Source: Takakia lepidozioides (taxonomy: Eukaryota > Streptophyta > Takakiopsida > Takakiales > Takakiaceae). From it: DNA of 64,000 nucleotides. How positions within the stretch are numbered: position 1 is the stretch's first letter; every line of letters begins with the position of its first letter. The stretch lies in assembly GCA_030704615.1 (NCBI GenBank), contig CM060732.1, forward strand, positions 60,741,053 to 60,805,052, read 5' to 3'. Of this stretch, positions 44,636 to 55,713 are shown one piece after another. The translations under genes and the position numbers were made by a program. A model generated the notes under the pieces. It saw nothing but the letters and a program-made list of their open reading frames with translations. It was not told the origin of the DNA and made no database searches.

Positions 44636-47619
44636 TTAGGCAGGTGCATTGAGAAAGTGGCAGGCAAGTCCCCCAGGACAATCACGGTAATGCCGCTCGT
44701 GTGAAAGACCCAATTTTACTAATGCCACCTCCACGTCCCTTTTGTCTATCCCTAAACCCATTCCCAAACATACTTTCCCAGTTAGCCAGACACTCTTAAA
44801 ATACATGCAGTACAAAAGGAACATCAATTCCCTCAGACACATCACTTGCATCACATCAGAAGTAGCTCTAACAGTACAAGCCCCTGCAGCCATTTTAACA
44901 ATCTGCTGTACTATGTATTTAGAAGGTCCAGCCAAGTACCTGCTGCTTTGCTAATATGGGTAAGAGATTCCTCGGGGTTTCCAGTGAGCTTCTTGGAAGC
45001 ATTGGCTATATCAAACCCTACAAGTTGTAGATGCATCGCAGCCCTGCTTGTGCGCCTGTCATAGTCCAACATGGCCCCTGGCCATACACCCTGGAGCTCT
45101 CTAATCACATGCAAAATCAACCCAAAAACAATAATACTAATTCAGTATATTAAATCTAGGTTGACCTGGAATGTGGCATATAGACCTCAAGGGCAACCTT
45201 CCACAATCATCATGCAGAAAAGCATACCACATTCAAGGACCATGGCAACCAGCATGTGTGTTGCACTCCAAACTTATGCCACAATCATTGTGAACATCAA
45301 TCGTTCATCCCTCTTCTGCTTAATGAAGGTCCAGCTGACTAAAGTTTCTTTCCCTGTCTGATATCCCAAGATTGATGTGTCAGATTATGTCTGCTAGAAG
45401 AACAAGAAACAAGACCCTCATAATCTAAAAACTGCTGTGACCTTACAGACACTCCCTTCACATTCATAGATATTACTAAGCCATCCAGAGCTTAATCCCC
45501 TACTGAAACTCCACAACCTGTCCCAGTCAGAAGGTACCAACTACTCCTAACAACACTGGTCCTCCAGTTGAGTTGGTTTGTAAGTATTACAGATTCACCT
45601 TAAAAAAGTGTGGGCAGTATTGTTGGTCAGGCCATGCAAGCTGCTGATAGCTCGACAAAGTTCATTGGCATCATGCACGCGCTTCATAGAGGAAACCTTG
45701 CCTTCATACTCCGCCTCCAACTGCCTGGCCAGTTTCCGCAGCCATGCTGCTGCTCTGCATCAGTTGAAAGCTCCAAAACAACCAGGAGGATATTTCAAAA
45801 CCGGATACAATATTGAGCAGCTGTGCTATGAGGAGGGTGGTTAGAACAGAGAGGGAAAGGACAAGGTCCAGATCCACTAGCTTTTGTCATGGAGCAAAAA
45901 CATTTCTTGGTCCATGATTTGTATCAGATAAACCAGAATGACTTAAAATACAAGAGTAATAGGGAGAACATGACTTAAGAGGGAGTTTGACTAGAAACCC
46001 ACCAGGAAGAGAGAGCAACTCACACTACTGCAAGGGCCAGTGAATCTCTTTTCACTTCCACAAACCAATGCAGACATTTAGTCCGTAAAGTAAGCAAAGG
46101 TGCAAAGAGATGTGAAAAGTCAGAAAGAGAGACAGACCTGTGCTTGTAGGTGGTGTAGCCTGCCGTTTCTAGAATATCTGCGAGCTCATTCTCCTCCATG
46201 CGCAAAGTGTCCCGCACACTTGTCACGCCAGCCTCTCCCAGTTTCTGCCATGTACCAGATGGGTTGGACACCTAAGGACAAAAGTTCTTCACAACTAGTT
46301 GTTGATGGCAAAGAATCCTTGTGGATGCCAGTTAAATTTCATTTTTGGTGTTAAGTTGCACTTGCAAAGTCACTTTCAAGAGAAACTATCAGAAGTAGGA
46401 TGTAGAAAAGGCTGACCTTGAACGTCTGCTTCAAAACATCAAATGTCAAATGTCGATGGAAAAGAGTGACAGCCAGGAACCACCTCTCTACTTCTGAATC
46501 ACCCGCATTTACATCAATGCCCAAGTCCTTTGAATATCTGCCTCCTACTTTGTTCAGCAGCACTCCAACTACCTGTTACGCCCAACAGAAATCATATGAT
46601 AAACCTAAAAACAAAATTTATGCACCTGCTAGAGACAAGAGATAGAAGGAGAACAGTGTAATGTAGGTGACGGCTGCATAGTAAGACATTTTAACTTGAG
46701 GCTTCACAGCAAGATAGAAAGCATTTGTGCAGACAGTTCCTGGCAAGCATTCTCAACCAATGGATTCTCACCTGTCGTGCAATCTCTTTCTCCAACGGAA
46801 TGCGATCCTCCTCGGAATCGTAAGAACCAGTCATGGAAGAAGTGCCCTCTTCATCGTCTGCAAGCAACAGTGTCTCCTCCTCCCTTACTTCCGTATGTCT
46901 GATTGTGGCTACTTGAACTGGCCCACTTTCTCGAATGTCACCCTCTTCCGCAGGAGCTGCCAATGTGCGCTGGACTGACACGAACATTGTGGTGGAGCGT
47001 GTCTCATGGTAGGGCTTGCCGGCGTCATCATCGCTGTTCCTCACAGTCAGGTGGTCTTCCTTTACATCCTCCTGAACCGGAGCTGAGCTCCAGGGAAATG
47101 CCCCATATTCCTTCTGATCTCTAGCTGCAGTTTAAACCCCTGTCGATTAGTAAAAAATCCATCACGATTATAGCTTGCCACCTTTCCTTAGAATGTTGTC
47201 AGCAAGTATGCCCTTCCTACGGAGCCATTTGTAAAACAGAACTAGCGCCTTGACGAGAAGGAAATAGCTGTTCTCCAGACTACCAGCATTCCCATCACTA
47301 CGTGCGAAATTGGCGAAAGTACTGAAGCGTTGCCTTCGACTAGAGACTAGCATAGTATGAACATTTCAGACTATCATGATCCACTGAGGTCAGGAGAGTT
47401 GTGTATACCAGTCGACAAAGGAATTGGGTCGCCGCTGGATCGCAAGGATTCGGCCAGTAAGGGACCATACATGTAAGAGTCAGCCGTGAAAAAGGCGCGT
47501 AGCGCGTGCAGCAGCCCGCCACGAGCTACCTGCTGCCGCCGCTTCTGACGCACCTGCCGGACCTCCTTCTTCTTTTCTCTCCGGACCACACCCGCCTTAT
47601 GCACTCTCGTTTTGCCCAT
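44636..47619 (-). CDS. Uncharacterised helix-hairpin-helix (HhH-GPD-like) protein
   Basis: Exons (minus): 47619-47409, 47346-47182, 47124-46772, 46572-46417, 46271-46138, 45754-45599, 45100-44940, 44751-44636. The sum is 1452 nt, 483 aa, all phases joining. The N-terminal ~240 residues are basic then acidic (MGKTRVHKAGVVRREKKKE; later DDEEGTSSMTGSYDSEEDRI) and probably disordered. The C-terminal half is a compact domain: LLNKVGGRYSKDLGIDVNAG, SEVERWFLAVTLFHRHLT, TWQKLGEAGV, LADILETAGYTTYKHR, RKLARQLEAEYEGKV, LHGLTNNTAHTFLRELQGVW and LDYDRRTSRAAMHLQL, ending RDCPGGLACHF. I recall bacterial HhH, endonuclease III-fold proteins with the same GGRY..GID / ERWFLA / GGY.RYD / GIGP.TA..FLRE pattern. 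Nuclear DNA binding or repair is therefore plausible, but activity is unproven. The typical four-Cys iron-sulfur loop is absent (two Cys only). Confidence 0.8.
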
Positions 47620-49087
47620 GCTTTGTCGCCCTGTTCTATTCACAGCTAAACAGTCCGCAGTAAAGTGTCAGCCTTCGAGACGAAGAAGGTGTAGTTTTGA
47701 TACAACCCAACTTACAGCTCTCCTGAACTGTGAGAAGTTCTGCACAGAATCCGAGGAACAAACAATAAACTACACAGAGAGATGAGGACAAAATCCCTTA
47801 GAGATCTAAAGTTGCTTTTCTGTTTTTACAGCACAAACACCACCCAAGAGTGTGCGAGAGACGCGAGAGATGCGAGAGACAGAATTGGACACTCGAAGAG
47901 CAAAGAAGAAAGCCGCCCAAACAGCAAACTCATGCCAGAGTAAACCCACGCGTCTGGCAAGCAATAGTGCCAAGAGTCGCTCCTGCAGTTCCAGCAATTT
48001 TGAGCCCGCCACTTGGTAGATACAGTTGCTGTAGGATTTCGGGATCCAACGTTCCACATTCAACTGCGCTCATGCACTTTAGCGTGACTCAGCTCCTGAG
48101 TCCATCCCACAGTTGCTGGGTTGAGAAACAGCATCTTCGTTCACAAGATGCCTCATCCGTCATGGAGCCTTCATCCGGAGAGGGTGAACAGTTGTGACAG
48201 GAGTGGGGAGATATGATAGCAAGATGAGAAAGGATAGAGAGGTAATTGAGCATAAGTGTAGGTTGCATAGTTGAAAAGAAACTTTTCCTATCTCATTCTC
48301 TTGTCAGTCGGCAGATTCAGCAGAAAGTGACTCAGAAAGTGACTCGGAATGGAAGGGAGGGAGAAGATGGCAGATGCACCGCAGCTTTCTCAAAAATTGC
48401 AGTTTGCATTTTGCAGTCCGAGGGGTGTTCTTCCTGTGCACACATTGTCAGGCTTGATCAACAATCACGTTTCAACTTTGAGCACCCAAGCCTATGCATC
48501 GCTTGGGTGTCCCAAAGTCAGATGGAGTGTTTCCACCTTCGGAAAATTATGTCTGGCTTAGAGATACATGTACACTGGAAAGATGAAAACAGCCCGTGCA
48601 CAAATGTCATTTGATTACTAGGAGGCAGCGTGATGGTGCAGCTTTAAGTATGGAAAATGGGTTTGGAAGCGGCCCAGTCCTTCTGGAGGACCTCAGTCTT
48701 CAAAACTTTCGTGTTTTTGCGCATCCAGTTATTTCGTGGTCTGCCTGCACTCAGCCGTCACAACAGCTAATCGAACCGAATTGGACTTCCTGCAGCATAA
48801 CTGAAGACTACTGCAAGGACATTGTTATCTGCAGTGTGCTGTGGTTTTACTCCACTGCTGTCATGTGCTTACACAAACTTGGGAGATTTTTATGACGCTC
48901 TGCCTGCACACTTGTTGCCTTACAAGAGTTGCTCAATTTGCCCACAGTGGATGGAAGTCGACTTCTAGGCATGTTTCTTTTACGGCTACCAATCCCGCCC
49001 TTGGTGACTTAGAAGTTGCCTATTGTAAATCCGAGGTGCACATAGATCCAGATTGGTCGGAGACTTGAGGCGATTTCTGCAGGAAAT
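47620..49087. other. Divergent promoter region
   Basis: 1.5 kb between the start of the HhH gene (-) and the TEX2-like gene (+). ORFs on both strands (47806-48063 minus, 48246-48614 plus) show no domain. No clear TATA box was seen. Confidence 0.5.
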
Positions 49088-52000
49088 ATGAGCGCAAGTT
49101 CATCAGATTTTTATGGACTTCCCCAGTCCTTGCCATCCTTTCTGCTGGGAGTGCTGGCTCTAGCTGTTGTGGAGCTTCTGTGGCTAGGTTATGTTTGCAG
49201 GAGCGCACTATTCAAGCGCGAGTTGAGGAGTGGGTCAGTCTCTACGGTTGGAATCCGGACCCATGCCGGATCCATACGATTCAATCTTGAGGTATTTTCC
49301 TTCTTTGCTAGGAATTTAGGAGGGAGAACAGAATTCTGTACTCTGTGGAGTAGTTGAGCTCATCAATGCGATTTTGAAGGTCGCACTTAAGTGTGCTACT
49401 ACTCCATAAATAGCTAAGAATCATTCACTGGGTATTCCAAGAAGCATACACTGTTCTTGAAACCTTACTTTTGTCTTCTCACTACTTGAGCCTAGATGGA
49501 AATCATACTGGGCAGAGCTTCTATCATGACAGCGTTATTTCAAACAATGAGATGTTTGGGATATTATTGCATGCTTGGGGATTAGGTTTGGACCAACAAT
49601 TTCCATTCTCCTGTCTCTAGGTACTCACATACTTAAAGGTGGCTTTGGAAGTGCATTCTGAAATATTGCATCTAGTCAGAAACTGCAGTAAGGTAGTTTA
49701 GGCTTCTTGATCATACCTACTGATAAGGGGATTCTCATAGTTGAGCTTGTTGAAGCCTCCCACATAGAGCCTCTTTTTGATGCCCTCATGCCCTGTATTA
49801 GTGCAATTTTCCTTGCCAAACCTGACCTCAAATTATCACATTTGACATGAGAACCTTCCATCCTAATTCATACGGACTAGGGCTACTTCCTCAATGTCGT
49901 ATTTCTTCTTGGACAGGTTTCAAAGTCTTGTTGTCAGTGGGGCATAGAACTGTCTTGAATTATGCAAATTTTGTAAAGATGGTAGGCAAATGCTTACCCA
50001 TGCATGTGGTTGGCTTTTCTGTCTCAAAATCCATTGTGCTGGTTGTATGTAGGGAAATTTGTGGGTTGCACCACTTCCCGAGGGAGACTGGAGCAAGGCA
50101 ATACTCAATCAGGTCATCAAGCACGACAAGAATAGTACAGGTGGAAAAGTGGTCCAGACCAGAGAGGGGGTAAATGACAACCTTGAGATAGCGCCGAGAT
50201 GGCGACACGGTATCCTCCATGAGGATATTCTTCTTTTGAAGGCTGCAAATGGAACTGAAGAGAGCATTTATTTGGAGGGCTGTGACATTGTGAGTGTTGC
50301 TGGCGGCACGGAAGCTCAGACTAAGTGGTAAGTGATAATTCCCCATCAAAAAATCCAGTAAGGTTATGAAAGGTCGTGAATGTATTGCACCCACACTACC
50401 AATGACGTTTATGTTGACCCAAGAATGGAAATCTTTGCAACAGATATTCTCTAGCTGTTTCCTCATGGCATTACTCACACTTGTGATGTAACTCCAGTTG
50501 CTACAGAGCTAGTGGCAACCTAAGCTATGCGTTTTGATGTGTTTAGAAGTGTATTTACGGTGTCCAGTCTTACCAACCTTTTGAATGAGTAAGAGGTTGT
50601 TTCCCCTTTGTCAACCTCCTTCTTGGACCATATAATCCTCCATAGGTCTTTTGTTTACAGCATCATGCTCACTAATATCTGTGAGTGGAGGGTTGTTGTG
50701 GGATCCTCAGTGTCTAACATCTTGAATCTTGTCCCACTTGTACAAATATAGTAGACTTTGTATCAATGTTCGAAAAAACTTCCTTCAAGCCTTATAATGA
50801 ATGTAGATCCTTGGTTAATTCGAAAAATGAACATGGGGAGATAGACAGTATTTAATCAACCTATTATTGCGGGTGAAGGAACAAAAAGTTCCCTATCAAG
50901 GTACACCATAATGAGCGTGCGATCCTTGGAGGGTGCAAAGATTTTCTGATTTACTTGGAGACAGGGTGGGAGAAGGAGGCATGGTGTGAACTTCTTCGGG
51001 CCAGTGCCAAATTGGATTATACTGCCAATGAGTATTTTGTCAAAACCAAGAAAGAGTATGCAGAATATGCCCTTCGGGTTCAAGCTCTCACCCCTTTTCT
51101 GAACAAGCTTTATACAGGAATGGATTCCAATGTTTCTAAGGATAAAAGCATGAATATCCCTCCAGAACTTACTAAAAGACAGACGCTTTGGAAGAAACTG
51201 ACAAGACGGGAGTCGAAAAGCATGGGCAGCAGCAAGGAGATGAAATCCCCCAAGGCACCAAAAGAAAGTGCCAGTTTCAAAAGAAAGAACGTCCCAAGCA
51301 GTTCCAGCTCCACAGACCAAGGAGGGATGCACACTGTGGCTGCCACAGGTAGTGACCAGCTGCAGAAGTTGGCCATTCCTGTCAGTGAGAGAGGGGACAA
51401 AGAGGCTTCCCCTTTGACCTCCATTGTGGAGCAGGATTCTGGCGAGCCAACACTCCATCTGGAAAGGGCAATCGATCATGGATCTCTCTGTTTCAATATG
51501 ATTGTGTCAAGGTTATTTTTTGACTTCTATCACAGCCCAGCTCGGATGACTTGGATTCATGGAGTAGTTCAGGCAAGTTGCATGTTTTCTCACTTTGGGA
51601 GCTGGGACTTCAATTTTTTTGAATTTATCAGCTGTCTACGATTTGGATGGTATCAAGTGCAACCTGTTCCTTACTGTAGCCTCTCTTATAATAACCCAAT
51701 AGTATTGTAGACTAGCTCACTTTTGCAAGGTTCCCTTGTATGCATCTTCACTAGTCTCATCCTGAAATCAATGTTTTGACACCTCAGACCTATTATGGGT
51801 TCCAACACGCACTTTTTCGTTGCCTTGCATGGTTCACGGTTTGTTTGACCAAATTACCAGAGGTTAGTGTCAAGGATAAGGACTCCCAGTTTCATTAAAG
51901 CAATTACTGTCACGACCGTGGATCTTGGAAAATCGCCCCCTTACACGACTTCTCTACGTATGCTCCCGGTGGATGCTGAGGGGGCCTTAGGCATGGAAAT

Positions 52001-53889
52001 TGGCTGGGAATACCATGGCAACGGATTCATCGTATGTGAGACACGAGTTGAGGTGCGGGATTCAAACTCTCAGGAGCAAATGGTGGCACAAGAAAACGAA
52101 CTCAGCTTAGCAGTAGCTGAGACTTCTGGACTTCTATCTGGTCTTGGCCGAGAGGACCTGGACATTGATGGAGAGGGACTAGCTGTTGCAGAAGACACAT
52201 TGCAGGGTGGTGCTACTTCTCCAAGGGCTAGAAAAGGTGTGTATTATTGCCATGCACCTCTATTTTTCTTCCCCTCCGGCTTGGAAAGAGGGAAGCCATA
52301 CATGCCTGATCTGTGGGGTGATTTGGAAATAGGTATTATTTAGATCATCAGAGATGTGACTTCACATCAATTCGAACAATATGACAGACTCAAGACTATG
52401 CAGCCAGTTGTGACCCTCCTTGGGATTGATTCAAGGATGTTGTTTTGAATCCAGCTTTACTGAGACATTAACTCTAGAACTCTCTACTTGCAAAGGAAGA
52501 CGTATACCATGATTGCAGGTCCCAGTCAGCTTTCCTCCCCTGCTTCCCCTCTACTTTCCCACTTTTCTCTGATGTACAATAGATGTGGGGATCTACTGCC
52601 ACGCACGGAGTCTATCGATTCTATTGCTCTCTTGACCTCATGCCTTCTTCCCTCTCCAAATTTTTAGCAAGCATGCCAACCATAATCTTGCGCTTTCGTT
52701 ATCCAGTATCCACCATACTACCTCCCACCGGTCAAAGTTCAACTTGAGCTTCCCACCAACAATTGTTGACCCCACATTCATCTGTTTAGTCTGCACAGAT
52801 TACCTGTCATACCTAGGTACTGTGATACAGTAATACAGTAGCTACAGGCTATTCATGTGCTGATTCTTATGCTTGGCTTGCTTTGGGGAGGTGGGGAACC
52901 AGGTGTGGAGGGTAGTACAACAAAGAGAGGTTGGAAACAGTCTATGAAGGCAATGGTGTCACGTGTTGTTGAGCAGGTCTCCCAGGTATATAGTCTTCCC
53001 TTGCCTGTGCGTATGTTTGGTTGGTATTGTTCTTCAGGACAATTCTTGGTGGTTAGAGTTCATGCGAGTGTGTATGGAAACTTACAGGAGTTGTCTAGTT
53101 GAGGTGCCTCAGTCGCCATCTATCAAATGATAGCTGATAATTGTAGCCTCCAATTTATATAGAGGTTATGTGTAGCTACACTCACATGAGCAGCATGAGA
53201 GGGCACAGAGAAAGACAGAGACAGACAGCTTTTGTAAATAACATAGTTGTCACTATTGGCAATCGATCTATCATCATGGATGGGCAGGTGCCACTGGCGC
53301 TAACGGTTAGATGCGAGTCGCTGAAGGGAACGGGGCTGATAAGGATGCGGGCACCTCCATCAAACCGCATCTGGTTTTCGTTCAAAGAAATGCCTGCAGT
53401 GGAGCTGGTGCCTGAGCCTTGTATTGGTGACCACAAGATCAGCAGTGGCCCTTTGGGTACCTTCATCGTGAATCAACTCAAGGTCTTCACCAACTCCACT
53501 CTCACTCTCACTCTCGTGGTTTGTAAAATGGTTGTAAGAAGATGTAACGGTCGAGCTGTTGGTTTTGGTTGAACTGGGTGCCACATGTGTTGGTCAGACA
53601 TAGGACTGGCTTTGATATAGGAGTCGAAAGGTGGGGAAGAGCGAGAGAGAAAGAGGGACTGTATGTGTTGACTCTGCAAAAAGAATGACCTTTGAAGCCT
53701 GCTGCTCCATGTGTGTAGGTGCAACTGCAAGAGTCGTTGGTGATGCCACATTGTGAAGATTTGTGTGTCAGATGGATGATGGCTGCAGATGACAATTGGG
53801 TGCCGCAAAGTACCATCCCTGTAGAATTTTCACCCTCACAGGCACCCGAGTTTGTGCCTCTGAACATGCAAGAGAAAGAGGAATGTTGA
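49088..53889 (+). CDS. TEX2-like protein with PH-like and SMP lipid-transfer domains
   Basis: SMP-domain proteins of the TEX2/Nvj2 type are ER-anchored and move lipids at membrane contact sites; plants have several uncharacterised members. Exons: 49088-49291, 50053-50327, 50879-51572, 51861-52236, 52903-52985, 53288-53482, 53719-53889. The sum is 1998 nt, 665 aa, phases joining. An N-terminal transmembrane segment (about 16-37, SFLLGVLALAVVELLWLGYV) is followed by a PH-like region (GNLWVAPLPEGDW, ESIYLEGCDIVSV, FLIYLETGWEKEAWCELLR). A basic Ser-rich linker (about 235-340) leads to the SMP region: GSLCFNMIVSRLFFDFY, RIRTPSFIKAITVTTVDLGK, TSLRMLPVDAEG, RVEVRDS, WKQSMKAMVSRVVEQVSQVP, RMRAPPSNRIWFSFKEMP and GDHKISSGPLGTFIVNQLK. 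The intron after 51572 starts with GCAAGT, a GC-AG intron. Probably functional. Confidence 0.93.
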
Positions 53890-55713
53890 TGGAAGTTGAG
53901 GGCCCCACCATCTGGCAGCTCCTCACTATCTGTCAAAAGTCTCCAACCTCCTATCAGCCGTCCGCCGTCTCTCAACCTCTCTCCAGCTGTCAGCTTTCAG
54001 AGTCCAGCCCACAACCAATTGTGCTGGTCAGCAAGAAGGATAATATCGAATGATCTCCTTGTATTCACAGCATATTGATCCCCTGGCTTAACTAAACTTC
54101 TCTCTGGTCAGTCTTCAGGGAGGGAGGCACCAGTCAAGCTTGAATTCTTCTGATTGCAAGGGAGCTGATGGAGCTATCAGCAAGTTTTGATGCATACAGG
54201 TCCCCCCCCCCCCCCCTGTTTTGGAACAAAATGAGGCTGAATTAGTGGGATGATTGGATATCTTGGAAGGATGGCAAGATAAGAAAGTGAGGGTAGAGAT
54301 GGCTCTTTCTGTACGAGCCATAAGTTGAATGCCATCACACCTGAAACAGAGGCATCAATATTTTTGAGGATCCCCCAATGCTGGTACATGAAACTAAACA
54401 TTGCCCCTAGAAATCAAGGAGAAAATGTGCCGGCCAACGTGCAGTGACGATGAGATTTGTGCCTGTCGACCTTTAAAAGGAGAATCTGCGCTACCCAACA
54501 TGCAATGAAGGTGGGAATTGCGCATTTGTATGCACTTTTGGTATCTCTGAAGACTGTCTGGGTGTCAATTTTGGTGTAGAAGGTATCTTATGGTATAGTA
54601 TCCATGGAAAGCTACCTTGACCCATCATGCTTGCCACTGATATCATCTGGACATTCTATTATCTGTCGACCAAGATAATCCCTTATGGGTGGATGTCCAT
54701 GAGATTGATTCATACATTTTTAGATCCATTAGTGACCATGAGGAAGTGCTTGAAAGACCTGGCAATGACAATTCATATGGCACTTAGTTTACCGCCGATG
54801 ACAGGCCACTTGCATCCAACACTTCTAGCTCTAGGATGGATTGGAATTGCTTGCACAGAATAATAACCAATTATCTGTCCACTCCTAAGTTCATTGTCCT
54901 CGTCACCTTTTAGACTACCTTTTAGACCGTTCTATTCGCAACACAGGTTACATCGCTTGCAGTAGGAGGGCTTCATGGAAACAAAAGAGATGATAGGCCA
55001 GAAGTGTTGAGTCAAGCAAACTCACTTAAGGGCACCGAACATGGACAGATGGTGTGGGGTCCTTCTCCCGACCATGCCTAAACTTGTGAAGAAAGGTGTT
55101 TGATGCAGTTTAGATGGGGCCTTTGTGGAAAGCCACTGGAGCTTGACTCTCCGATCGAAGGGAACTCTCTTACCATTCCGTTGACGCTGCTTATTACCGC
55201 TTAGAGCTGATCAAGGCGCAGAGATCCCTCCAATAAACTTGTCTTGTTTCTGTATAGAGAAATGCTATGACAGTATGGAACGAAGAGCCTAGGAAATGGC
55301 ATCGGGATGAAACAGGAAACCTGTCGAAACTCAATATTCACCGACTGCTTAAGTAAGGTAGTAATGGAGCCACAACTCCTAACCTAAATTTGGGGACGTC
55401 TCATGCGGAGGACACTTTGGGTGCGTCTGCTTGTGCTCTTTCTTCAGTCTTCTTCGATTGCAAGAGCTGGAGCGACGGTATATGTAGTGTCGTTCGTGGG
55501 TTCGTCTTGGAGTAAGATAGATAGATGATAGTGAGAATGAAAGCCTTTTTGTTTCCAGGTGGTCCGCTGGAGAGAAACCCACACCCCTTCACAGTCTCCT
55601 TCCTAGAGGGAAAAATGAGTGCACAAGATTAGGAGGGGTTCACTCTATTGGGGGAAGGCGGAGGCAGAGGGAGAGAGAGAGAGAGTGAGAGAACACTGAA
55701 GAAGTGGGCAGCC
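53890..55713. other. Intergenic
   Basis: 1.8 kb with no recognised exon. It holds a 15-base C run at 54202-54216 and a purine-rich leader (GA repeats, 55660-55700) before the C2 gene. A plus ORF at 54627-54863 has no domain I know. Confidence 0.5.
54202..54216. repeat. Poly-C run (15 C)
   Basis: Homopolymer read directly; its length may be affected by sequencing error. Confidence 0.9.

Noticed and set aside
54627-54863. ORF resembling a transposon protein
   Set aside because: No domain, no neighbouring frame that continues it, and no repeat structure around it.
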